Part shown: piece after piece, positions 37,301 to 50,000 of the stretch
Position numbering within the stretch: the first letter of the stretch is position 1
Layout of the letters: each line of letters opens with the position of its first letter
Assembly (NCBI GenBank): GCA_016859345.1
Contig: CM029115.1
Location: 8,493,501 to 8,557,500 of the forward strand
Length of the DNA stretch: 64,000 bases
Origin: Istiophorus platypterus
Lineage: Eukaryota > Chordata > Actinopteri > Istiophoriformes > Istiophoridae
Direction of reading: 5' to 3'
The notes under the pieces: model-generated
Told to the model about the DNA's origin: nothing
Database searches by the model: none
What the model saw: only the letters and a program-made list of their open reading frames with translations
Translations under genes and position numbers: made by a program

Positions 37301-38489
37301 ATCTATCAGGGAATTATTTCATGTCGACTCAAGTTTCATTAACTAGAAATATCCAAATGTTTGCTTCTTTGATCTTTCCTTTCCATGTGTCTTGAACGAT
37401 GCAGGCCCTTTAGACTTTTCAGGTTTGTACAGACTTACATGGGAGTGATGAATAAAACATGGTCTGGTTTAGGAAAGAGATGTTGGTGTTTATGCAATTT
37501 ACTATTATTAAGATCTAATACATGATTTATGTGTAGCAAGAAGACTGATTTATGGTTTGAATGACAGCGGATGTTTTCTTTACAGGGGTGCCGACCTCCC
37601 GGTTTATACAAAGGGGTGGCAATCTGAGGATATTCACATGCTATGTATTAGAAAACATATATTTTTGATGTCTTTTTTTTGAATGATGATTGTCTCCAAA
37701 AGAATTCTTACATTACATTGCTGTATTACTCTTATTAAGATTTCATTCCATACTATTTTCCATTTGATTAGAAGTGAGATAATCAATTTGTCCTAACATG
37801 AAGCATTTACAGTTTTACTCTCTTGTAGTTTCCACTGTAAACTGTACTTCTCACTCCAAATGAAACCTTACTATTTTGTGTGGATATACTGTATGTTTGT
37901 ATTTTTTGTCCTGTGCAAGCGTGTGTGAATGTGTGCCAAGTGTGCATCTCATAGACCAAGCCTTGGTTCATGTCCTTTAAAGATGCAGTAATGTTCTCCT
38001 AGAGGTGCATGTTAACCAAACTGTGTGTAAGTTTACTGACAAAGCATAGTTTTTTGCATATGAAAACATCATAGCTTCTTTAGACATATCACCCAGGTCT
38101 TCTGGTGATGCAGCACTGTGGATTTGCATCTTATTCCGGTTAGTAAGAAAGTTGTTTTTTCTCCATCAGATATGATTTATATAGATGGGGACGAGACAGC
38201 GTTTGGCTGCCGTCCCTACTCTTTTGACAACATGTAAAACATCTGAGTGTTTTGCATTTTAAGTGCCCCATTTAATCGACATTTCAAATCATAATTTTTG
38301 TGGTTTGATTTCTTTTAAGGGTTGTCTACATATTGCTATTTAAAATGGTTCAAAAAGAGAAACTGATATAAGATAAAGCAAGATATAGAGAGACATTGAT
38401 TAACCTATAAAGGGCTTCTTAATCTATTGGTCTTTATTGAATTGTGATGACCTTGTTGCATGTCTGTGTGTTCCTTGTGGAAAAATAAA
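34344..38489 (+). other. dtx1: probable dtx1 3' UTR and downstream sequence
   Basis: This is noncoding AT-rich sequence after the dtx1 stop. AATAAA hexamers on the + strand occur at about 34506, 34687, 35162, 36446, 37451 and 38484; the last is followed within 40 bases by GT-rich sequence. I cannot tell which site is used, so the end given is an upper estimate. No conserved ORF is seen. Confidence 0.4.
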
Positions 38490-40639
38490 TGTGCCCTGGA
38501 CAGGGGTAGTTTGTTTGACCTTTTGTCGCCTTTGGTCTTCCTGGTTTTTTCCCCACTCAGTGGCATGTCCTCCTTCATTTAGCTCCACCATTTCCTCCTC
38601 CCCGGGCAGCTCTGTGCTCTGCACCTCATTACATGGATATAAATGAGCTTTGCTGGAGCTGAGGATAGCAGCAGAAACAGTTCTCACTGGCAGTAAAATT
38701 GCTTTATGGTCTTTTTTGTCACCAGCTCCCATATGTTGGTAGTGTGATAGAGATCTGTGGTTGGCACATACTAAAGTAGGCCATTCAGGGGACACGGACC
38801 TCCCCTTCAACACATCCCCCTTCCTCTCCAGCACTGACCCAGTAGCTCAGGGGTCAGTCTCTCCTGAGTTCCAGTACCAACCCCCCCCCCCCGCCCTGCC
38901 TCCTCTCATCTCTCTCCTCTTATGCATAATGAGAGAGTAACAGGGAGACTGTGCTGCATCACTGCAGGTAGGTCTGCACTCATTTGCATATAAATAAGGC
39001 AGAGAGGAGGAACAGCTGTAAACATTATTTGTGTGGTATTATTTAACATTAGATTCTGACTCCTGTTGGATTGTAAAGTCGTGGTTACAGTGGTTTGATT
39101 AAATTATTCATTTGAACAAAGGGGTGGTTTGGTAACCGTGACACTATGACGCTGCTCTGGGATCTTTCAGACACATAATCACATTTCCTGTAACATCATG
39201 AATGAATGAATGTCATTGCCTGCACTGACTCAGACCTTCCAACCCAAAGCTAACCAAGGAAGGAAAGGACATTGGACAGAAAATCTGATACTTACTAATA
39301 ATTTATGCACTTAATTCATCCTAGGTTAACTACATTGGAAAAATGGCATTTTTGTTTGTCTTGGTACAAATTTGATGCAAATATTGAAATGCTGAAAGAA
39401 GAGTTTACCGAATAATACAGTTGTATTTAGTTCACAGTAACAATTCACTTCAAACAAACCATCATGGTATATTTGCAAAATAAAGTACACACACAATAAA
39501 AGCCCTCATTCAGGAAAAACAGAGTTTACAAACAACAGCTGATGTGTACTCTGGTTTTGAAAAGACTAAAGTGACAAATCAATAAAACAAATTGGAAAAG
39601 CAACAAACACAAAAAACTTAGAAATAACTCAACGGTATCAATATGGTCTACTGATTGTCATGTCTGGCATGTGTACTATAGTTTTACATCTAAGGTAGGA
39701 AGAGTGTTTACTCCGCACAGCTGTACCAGAATAAGATGAAACAGCTCCAGAGGCAGAGTGGCATGCTGAGGCCATCTGAAAGATCATAGATCTGAACTCC
39801 ATTACACTCAGTGACCTTCTCCATCTTAGGGAAAACCACTGAACACTACCTGCTCAATGGGAAATGGCTCTACAACATGTTTATGTACAGTTTTGTGTGT
39901 CTCACAAATATAGAAAATTGACTGAGTTATTTTCAAAATTCAGCTGTTTTTTAATTTTCTAAAAACAAATTTGGCATCTTCAAACATATCCTGTCATTTG
40001 TGAGCCAAATGTAATGGCACCAAAATCTCAATTAAATATAAACTCGTCAAACCCGAGTATGTCATGTAATTGTTAATGTTGTTGTCCTAGTTAAGTTTCA
40101 AGATTGCGCCTTTATATGTATATTGTTAAGAGGTAAATATTACCCATATGACTTTAGGAATGTCTACATCAAGTGTTTTTGAATATACAAATTACATCAG
40201 AGCCAAACATTAAGTTGACCGGCCATAGCACCAAACGAAAGCACATTGTTTTATATAAAAGGACCAAAACAATTTAAATAATATTCATTTTGCTCGCTGT
40301 ACAGGCAGCGTTACATTGTGGCATGTGCACCAGCATTTAAAAAACTCATGGTAGTATGACCTATAATGTGAACATCACTGCTACGTTGTGACACGATGAT
40401 AAACTGCGCTTAATAAAGTACAAAACGTTGATGAGAGCGATATCAAAATACCTTACATTCAGGATTTCACTACAAGCTTTTTGCATAAAAGATGTGATCA
40501 AGGTCCTGTACAGTATCTCAGAATATAAAAGCTTCTGTTCACATTTCACAACAAGTGGATGCAGGCCATGCAACAGATTGCTTTTTATCTACATCTATAA
40601 TTATGAAGTCAGATCATGCTTCAAAGTCCCTCAGCCCCC
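38490..40639. other. convergent intergenic region between dtx1 and rasal1
   Basis: This region holds no recognisable gene. It contains a run of C at about 38880-38893, a pyrimidine-rich stretch just after it, and further + strand AATAAA motifs near 39480-39500 and 39582 that could belong to a longer dtx1 3' UTR. A 136-codon open frame on the - strand (38834-38424) has no family resemblance I recognise. Confidence 0.5.
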
Positions 40640-40872
40640 TTTATTGTCAAGTATCATAATCTCTCCCCAGCTGTTGGAGTCAGTGGCACTCAGAGAATAC
40701 AAAAAGATTCAAAGTGGCAGCATTTCTTGTGCTCTTTATAGCGGCGAATGTACTAAAAGGCTGGAAGAGGTTGGACCCTGACAATCAATATCTGATACTC
40801 ACTTGTGTTGGTACAGTACCCTGCCCCCCCAGGATTTAGTTGATCCTAGTCTGATCCTAGTCTACGTAAAGA
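40640..40872 (-). other. rasal1: probable rasal1 3' UTR with AATAAA at 40645-40640
   Basis: An AATAAA hexamer on the - strand (40645-40640) lies about 230 bases after the rasal1 stop codon and is the first such signal downstream. It would give a short 3' UTR. The real cleavage site is not determined. Confidence 0.45.
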
Positions 40873-43800
40873 CTAGGGATTCAGAATGACACTGGTGGCG
40901 TCCTCCTTTTCTCTGCACTGGAAGGTGGTGTGAGCTTGCTCCAGATCCTCTATGACTGTCAGCAACCGAACAGCGACACTCTGACCTGGCTTCATAAGCT
41001 GAACATTGCATTCTGCACCATCTGCGTGACAGAAAGTGTAAAATGCTATTAAACAAAAATATGTGATCATGATGACAACACAAGGGCGTCCCTCCACCTT
41101 CCCGAATACATAAAGTATAAATGCAGCAGCTGCAGCCTCACCTGGGTGAATGTCAGAGCTGATCTTCCTTTCTTTATTGCTCGACGTCTGATCAGCGTCT
41201 GGCATCGCCAGATATTTTTTCCTGTGGTATCAGCCAGTGACATTAATCATATGATCACTGACCATTCTTTAAAAGCTCTTTTGTCTTTCTACAGAGTGAC
41301 ATTTCAACATTCGACTGTAATGTCAAACGCCTCAGCAGTACAAGCAAAGCAGTGTATTTCTGTGTCGCAACATAGTCCTCTAGTGTCCAGTAATTAAACT
41401 GCACCCAGGCTGAGAATGTTAAACTGTTTCCTCTACTTACCTGAGTTTGTCTCTGCCCTGGAGAAGCTGCTTGTATATGGTCTGAGTCTCAACATCAGGA
41501 TCCAGCGGGTCACTCCAGTCACCCAGAGTCACAGCTGAGTGGGTTCTACTGCAGCCTGTAACTGAGAATCAACCTTTTACTTAACAGTGCTTATCTGCAT
41601 ATGAACCTCACACAAATATCCTTCAACATGACAACTAGGTGGAGGTCTCCTGGTACTGCAAGTTTGTATATTTAGAGTAAAATATCCCAAGTGGAGATAA
41701 AAATTCTAATTCTAACATTGCCAAAGGGAATATACAACTGATAAAACAATTCTGTTGTTTTTAGGATGTATATTCCCTTTAGTAATGTTAAAAACCACAC
41801 AAGAAATGTAATTTAATGCAGCTTTCAGAAACTGACTAATATAATTGGTCAGAGAAAAGCAAATTATGATTCTCAGAGCACATCCCTGAAGCGACAAAGA
41901 TGTGACAGCTACAAATTGAGGGTTTAGTCATTAAATATGGATTGCCAAGAGCTCATTTGCTCTTTGAAACCACTTATAGGTTATAAATTTTAAGTCAATC
42001 AGGCGTATAAAAGAAAGTGTAATGTTGTGCACAAGATGTAAGCCCACATGCTGATGGATAATGCTACTTATGCTCTAGGATGGTGTCGATTCACAATAAT
42101 CCCTCTGGGGGCATCGTGGCTATAATTCAACACATTTATGATTGTAAATCTGAGAAACATTTTTCATTTATGTTCACAAACATTACAATAGAAAACTGTT
42201 TGGATAGTTACACCATACCCAAAGTCCTCAAAGATGGATTTCAAATCTTGTGCAGAATCAGAGGTAATAAAAGCAGGATTACCAGGACGGTCTGCCTGCA
42301 GGCAGCAGGTCCACCTGCCACTGCGATGAGCCCCCGGGTGGAAAGAGGGCAGCATGCGCTCATTGTAGATGCTGACTTTCCTGATCGCTGATAGCCACTG
42401 ATTTAGCTCATTCACGTTCTATGCAGAAAAAAAAAAACAAAACAAAGCACTATGACCAATGAGTTTGGTGTTCCCTTAAAAAGTCATATTCAAATCAAAG
42501 CAGGGGGAAATATATCAATTAAATGAAAAATAATATATATATATATGTCTTTTTTCTTTTTCCAATAAAAAACATTTGTAATCAGTGTTTTATTCATTAA
42601 CTCTAATCTACTATAATAGCAAATTGTCACCAAAATATTGGATCAAGGAAATAAAGCTTTGTCTTGCCACATTATTTGGTAAACTGAAAAAGGTCATGAA
42701 CTTCTTTGGTGGCTGGTATCAGTACCAATGCACCTTGCATTGGATGTACATGGTGTGCAGCTGTCCGTCGTCGTCCTGGGAGATGACCTGCATTACATTC
42801 TGCTGCTGAAAGGCATTTTCATCCACCCTCTCCACGGCACACACACACTGAATAGGGATTGAGGAGCGCACCTGCAACAATTCAGCCACAAACCACAGCA
42901 CCAATTGACACAAGTATGCACAGGCCCATCATGATGGATCATGCTTTTACCCTAGGTAGTTCGGACTAGGGTTTCAGTGAAATAAAAGTGAAATTTGATC
43001 GTACAGCAAAAATAGTCTCTGATACTGAAATATTTTGCACACATTAGGCTGTGAGGAACAAGTTTGAGACCGGGAGGAAGTGAAGAAGAGATCAGCATGG
43101 CGGCAAAGGCCACTTTAAAGTGTAAATCAGCTACTTCCAATGGGAGCTCACTTCACTGAGATTGGAGTGCTCCAACATGGAGGAAAGGGGCCAGGACATT
43201 GTCTGCAATCTGATTTGCAATGTTAGCATGAATATCCACAGCTTTCAATTAACCCTCGCCTTTATTCCAGTCGCTCAAAGCAGACACTGGCTCAAAGAGG
43301 GAGCTTTTACAGGGGTAGAGAGAGAGTCTGCTCACCTCTCTGTGTCCCTCTCTCTTTCTCAGTCTCTCTGTCTCAGTGTCTGGCTGGTGAATGAGAGGAG
43401 ATAATTATCACAGGGCTAGGCACCACATGGTAATAACGCTAATGATGGTCTCACAAGGAGATCAACACAGATACATTAAAGAACGCTGGGGATGACTAAA
43501 ATGTTTCCTCTTTTTGTGACCCAAGTTGATATACGTCCTTCAGAGGCCAGACACACTGATAATAATGGCTGAGACGTATTCACATGACTTTGACTTAAGT
43601 TTGCTCATCTATTTTTGGGCTGTATATAAAACAAAGAAAGTAAGTAAAAATAACTCTGCCATATATTACATATTTTTATCCAGACGTCATGGTAGAAGAC
43701 AGAATAAAAAACACTACCTAGCAAATAAATAAAAAAAATTAAAAAACTGGCTGGTTTCCAAAATGGCTTTTAATGTAGGTAAAAAATAACACATGGTGGA

Positions 43801-44018
43801 TATGTCGGTGGAACATAGGTTCCTGCCTATTGGTTTAGTACCAACCTGCCAATTAGGGGTCTTGGCGTAGGACAGCATCTCACTGGTCAACCAGAAGTAG
43901 CGTTTCTTGAAGGCAAAGCGGGACAACAGTTGGGGTCCCTCTGCCTTGTGTTTGTGGAGGAACCCCTCTTTAACTGTGACTGAGGGCATGAATACAGCCC
44001 TCTGAGGCACCTCAGACA
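40873..44018 (-). CDS. rasal1: rasal1 exons 16-21: PH domain, BTK zinc motif and C-terminal tail
   Basis: Exon 16 (44018-43846) encodes the PH start VKEGFLHKHKAEGPQLLSRF and the KKRYFWLTSEMLSY strand. Exons 17 and 18 finish the PH domain with the NELNQWLSAIRK helix. The BTK-type zinc ligands are H687, C698, C699 and C709, split across the exon 18-19 junction. The tail includes LGDWSDPLDPDVETQTIYKQ and ends VILNP before TAG at 40875-40873. Exon 20 (41221-41142) is the least conserved part compared with human. Confidence 0.93.
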
Positions 44019-47000
44019 CTGCGGGGAGAAGAGAGGAAAAGGTATTTTTTAATGTGCATGCAATGGCATGTCCATCTATATAGACACTATGTGGTGCTAT
44101 AACAGTAAAGAAACAGAATACACTCAATTGTTTAACTACAGTACATGTCTTTATTTTCAGCACATTGTTACTGATGGCACCACATGAAGGACAGCTTCAA
44201 AGAAGCCTCACGAGCATCCACTTCTGTCCAACAAATCCACCTGAAGAGCATTAAATGTCAAACTGGCCTTTAAGAGAGAAGAGTGGGTGTGATATGCAGA
44301 AACAGGCTGAAACATGATATGTCAGACGGGGAAGATGTTTCACAACAACAGCCTCGCTGACACATGACAGTAACAAAGCAGCCAAGACATGTTGGGTAAC
44401 CAGTGTGGCGTGTACAAGCGCCTGTAGCTTCTCGTCCCAGCTCCCTGCCAGCTCATTAGGCATGACATCTCTTTTCTAGGCTTCCAGCTAGTTATGAATA
44501 TTTCACCAAGGGGCTACAGTATTGTTTCACCTAATCCTAATATCAGCTAGAGGCTGCCAGCAGCTGGCCTGTGGCTGATTAGTTCAACAACATAACCTCT
44601 GACCTTTCCTTGTGATTACAAGTTTAACCGTGTGTTTGCTGTTGTCAGTCTTACCGATGTCATGATCTATGTCGACTAACTTGTCAAGGAAGTCTTTCAC
44701 AGAGGCCACACTGCGAAGGATGATGGGATGAAGAGGCGCCATCCACTGCTCCTTTCCATGACCAAGCTGGAGGCCCAGGTTCCCCACACTTTGTAAGGCC
44801 TGGTGACCACAAAGACACAATATCCACTCAACACTCGCATCTTCAGCGCATCAGATCTCCAGTTACTGACAGAACTCTGTGTGAGTGACTGTATATCTCA
44901 AAGTCAGAGATCAAAAGGGTCCCTGAGGCCAAGCATGCTGCGAGGCCCTTTGTCCAGCCCACACCTGTCCTAGGGTGAGGAGGAAATCCCTCTCTATGCC
45001 CCTCTCTGATGCTCGGCTTTGAACCGCAGTCTGGTCGCAGCACACACAAAGGTAAAAATAGCCTGTTCCTTCTCTCTGCAGAGGACCCATGGCAACAGCA
45101 CTCCAGCACCATGGACAGCAACCACAGCCGCACACGTGGAAGAGTAACGAGGTTTCAATGTTTCCTCTGACTTTAATGATCTATTTCCAGTTGAAACAGC
45201 ACATTTGAGTGAGGCTTAATTTGAGAAGGTGAAGTTTTATGGCTAGTGAAGCCACTGAAAACCATTGCATACTTGTATAGTTGGTAAGACAGTGAGGTGT
45301 GTTGTGTACGATCTTGAGTTATGGCCTTGAGTGAATATACACTTAGTATAAACATTGTATGTTGTATTCCTGCTTCATATTTATTTGTTTTACACAAGTG
45401 AATTAAAATTCCAAACTGCTGGCAAACATGCAGCCCAGTGCATCCACCTGTTGACTGTTTGTTTTTTCTGCACGTAAGTGCGATATGTGGAGACTAATAT
45501 ATTATTCATAGCAGTGTCTCTGTTATGTCTGTGTTGTGCATCGTACCTTGGCCAGCAGTAACAGTGTTCTGCTTGTACGCGTGTCAGCATGCTGATCTCT
45601 CAGCTGGAACAGTTTAGGCGTGAGGATTGCAGGAGCAAAAAAACGCAAGAAGAAGAATCCACTGATGGCCAGATACTTCACATCCTGTAAATATGGGTCG
45701 AATTTGACAGGAAATAGAATAAATATGAAGACTGTCTCTCAGGATAACTTGTAAAGGTAATGTAAAATCATTAAATCTCAAATATGAGAGACCTACAAAT
45801 ACATAGACAGGTTTGGGAAGGTGTTTCATTTTTTTACTCTCAGTGTGTTTTGCTCCTGACCAACCTCATTTTCGGGTCCAGAGAATTGCTCCTCTACTCT
45901 CTTGTGCAGCTGTTTGAAAGCCACTCTCATGACAGGAGGACACTGATCAACTGAGCCCACAATCGATTCAATGATGCTGGTTAAGTAGCTCTGCAGCATC
46001 TCCACACTGCTGTCCCGTACCTCCGCCTCCGACACTGCACCCTTAAATGAAATTCTTCTTTGGAGACACAGAAACATGTTGTAAATTACATGAATCCCTA
46101 TGTCTGAAATCTATTAAGTATACACAATCTTTAGACAAAGCACCAGCCATTTTGTGTATACATTTGGTTGAATCACATGTACTCAAATTTACAATACATC
46201 TTTTAATATAACGTTTAATGTAATTGCATGTTAGAGCATGCTATTTCATAGACCAGACAGGTGAACACAGATATTGAAGCCTGAATTGATGATGACCAGG
46301 CAGGTATATGAACAGGGAGGTGAGATAACTAATAAGGTGATGGCAGGCAGATCTACGACAGATGTAGAGGATGTTGGATCCTTGATCTCCCTCCATGTCA
46401 GAGATACACATCTCAAGGGGCTCATGGCAGTTGCCAAGCAACAGCCTTCCCCCTTTTTACATTCCTTTTTTCATTTTCTCACAGTGATTTCTTCCTGAGA
46501 TGGCAGCATTTCCATTAGGACATTTTTACATATGGACCGTGAACTACACAAATGAACCTACAACCAATAATCCCAAATGGTCTTTGTGACTGATGAGAAA
46601 CACCTGTGAAACAGATCTGCACTATTTCACCTCTGAATATGATCGTGGTATTGGTGGTATTGTGAGCGCTGGATAGAATAGGATCAAGGTCTATTTTACC
46701 TTGTGCGGTTCAGGTCAATCTTACATGGGTCCAGCTCAATGTATTTCTTCTCATCAAAGATGCGGTTGATAATGGACTTCAGCACCTCATGCAGATACAG
46801 CATGCCGACAGCCTGATGGCAAAACAATACCATATGCTGAGGACGTCTCATCTGCATACATGCAAATCTGCACAGATAGTGCATCTAAAGATTATTTTCT
46901 AAATGTGTAAATCTATATAGTGCAAAGATCAAACAAGTTACAGTGTTATGCAGTAGGGTGCTTACATGTCACTAACTCATAGGCATATAGCTATTAACTA

Positions 47001-50000
47001 ACTAACAGCAATATAAGATTGAAGAAAAAAGACTGACATGAAACAAGAACACTTCACTTACAACAGAGACAGAAAAATCAATTACTTACAAGTTCTCATA
47101 AAATAAAACCAAATATTCATCCACAGACCTTCATGAACTGCTCCATGGCCTTGGAGGCAAGTGAGTTAGAGCGAAATAAAGTGTTTGGATCAGCTATGAA
47201 AGCAAAAGAGAAAGAAGGATTAATTAGGTACACAGTAATTAAAGAAAAGATGGAGCTGATAATGGACTTCAGCACCTCTGAGGTGCAACATCTTAGAACT
47301 GTCTGTTCTCTAATCATTTTATGCAGGATATATCAAATGTCTGTCTGCTCCACATGATGTCTGCCCCAGGCTTTTTTCTAATAAAGTCAGAATAAATAAA
47401 TAAAGGTTTTCTTCATTTGAATCGAGGAAAACAAAGATAAATCAGGGAAAACAAAGTCAGAGGGTGTAATTTACTTTACAGGTTACAAAGCCTTCTTGGG
47501 CGAAGTTGTGATTTTAGACTTTACTCAATTTTACTTGATTGATTCACTCAATCAGCTTTCTCCACACAGTTTTAGGCAGAAGAAAATAAGAAAGTAGGCA
47601 CTGAACACAAACCACAATGTCTGGCCAGGCCCCCTTTCTTGAATTTTATTATCTGGGGGCAGACCAAAAAAAAAAAAAAAAAAAGGATACTACCACTGTA
47701 TTGATATCTCCAGAGAACTTCCACAGGCACATAATCATGCTTGATGAAAACTGATCAAGATTAAAACAAAGCTATCAATACAGTGTGTATCCTTCATCTG
47801 TTTCTGACTTCAGTTCGGGTGTCTGGCCTGGCACACAACGTAAATATGTTTGCATACTTTCCATTCAGTTTGATATATTTTTATCAAGCAAGAACTGATC
47901 GGCTTTATAGACGCAGAGCTCGGTGTCACAAATAAGGGCAGACTGACCTTGCTGCAACAACACTCAAATCTTTCAAGGTGGCAATACTAAAATATCCATG
48001 GTGACAGGTCTAGGTTGTCAGGTAAAATATTTTCATTGTAAAGATGAGGACCTACAGGAAAGGCTGAGTTTTCATTGCAATCCAGTGGATGTACAGCACA
48101 TTTTCCTTTTCCTTACCCCTGTGCCCAATTTTAATGTCTAGCTGCTATTCTTGATCAAGCAGTCACTGTTAGGATCATGTGGAGTTGCTATGGAAACTTG
48201 GGCACTATGCTTATTATCTCAAACTACACCAACAGAAGCCAAAGACCAGAGCCCAACTTTGTGTGAATTATCATGGGAATGTGGTGCGGAGGCAAAAACA
48301 TGACTAATCCAGACCACACAGGAGCCATGAGAAGACTGTTGGGTGAGTAAATAATTGGCATCAGGGAGAAAATATAGTGCTGGTGGGCTTTAAATGCCCA
48401 CATACAGACCATGACTGCAGCATTCAGAGACCTTAATGTCATTTCAGAGATAAATAGCAGAAGCCCTAAGAGTGTCTCTGGAGAGGGGAGTAATTACAGC
48501 AAACCTCTGACTAATACAAATACTGACTGAGATAAACGTATACATCTTAAGAACACTGTGTGTCATGGGATCACCGTTTGATCAGCTTGAAAATGATCAT
48601 TATCTGAAGTGTCATTTCAGACAGTTTTAATGCCTTGACTTGTTTTCTCTTTAATCTTACTGGTGTGGTTGACCTCCCGGGTGTTAAGGTAATCCAGGAA
48701 GGGCACCACCAGACCCTGGCCCAGGTAGATCTTCACCAGGGTCATTGCCACATCTTGACGGCTCTCAACCGTGGTCACTTCCTCCAACATGGTCAGAGCA
48801 CTGCTATCCGCCACCTGGTGAGAGGACGACTCACGTTATGGACAGAGAATTTCTGCCTCATTGGAAGGCCAATACAGGATAAATGAGCCAGCAGGAGTCA
48901 AGGTAACTGCGGACTGAGTCAAGGAGAAACACTGTATGCGTACTGTAGTTTCTTGTCATATAGCATTTATCATATGGTTGAGCGCGTGAATATAAAGTAC
49001 TGAGGAGGAGTTTTGCAGCTGACCTCTGTGGGGGAGATGACTGACTCAACCAGAAGGTCAATGAGAGGCTGATAGTGCACAGATGGCAGGATCCGATCCT
49101 CCACCAAACGCACCTTCAGACGCAGTGCGCCGAGCTTGCCGCTGGAAGCAAAGGAAAATACAGCATAGTCTCAGAGAGAGTAGATTTTCTTCATACGTTG
49201 ATCTTCTGCTTAAGTTTTATAGATTGTTTAAGTATAAACAAGAGCTCCTGTATTACTTTGTTTTCCTTTTAGGGAAAATGACCAAAAACATCATTTTTCA
49301 TCGCTGTGTTTAAATTGAGACATTTTTATATGCAAGAAGTGCCTGAAATCCAGAGGAAATTGTAAATAAGGGGCTGGAAATTGGTTAAATTATTAAATTA
49401 TAATTGCTTTTAAATTATCCTATAAAATGCCGATATAATTGCAAGTTGAAAACAATGATAATATCAGATCAAAGAGTGTTTTGGTGAATATTATACTACA
49501 ATTTATCAATGAATATTTTTAAACAATATTAAGGAGTCCTTATGGTAGAAAAAACTGTCAAAGGGGTATGTTCACAATACTTTTCCCAGAAAATCAGTTG
49601 TAACAGAGGGAATATCTTTTGCAATCACAGTTCTTTTTTACTGTCACGAGAGTCGTTCTCTTTCCAATTTCTACTCGGCGGTGTGCAAACCTCTATATAA
49701 ACCCTTTAAGTGTGAGTCATTTCCTCATGAACCTCTAAGTTTAAATGTACTTTGACACTATCCTTTCACAGTTTACTCGGCCCCCTTTGTTCTAAAAATA
49801 TCTCAAGGAACAGATGCTGTCAAAGATCTCGTTATACACCTGCAACGGTGCAGTTACATCCATGAAATATAGCAAAGAGGGGAACAGCTACTTTCCTTGG
49901 CTATAAGATAACAACGCATTTGCTATTCATTTTGAGTAGCAAAATGCTTTCCTCAGTTATACAAGCACACAAACTCAACACATTGTACAAATTAACACAC

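Larger units (their letters stand above)
47194..48660 (-). other. rasal1: rasal1 intron 10 (1.5 kb)
   Basis: Contains the partial exon 12 copy (47247-47294), a poly(A) run at 47666-47684 and the inverted repeat 47685-47792. The rest is unremarkable AT-rich sequence. Confidence 0.8.
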
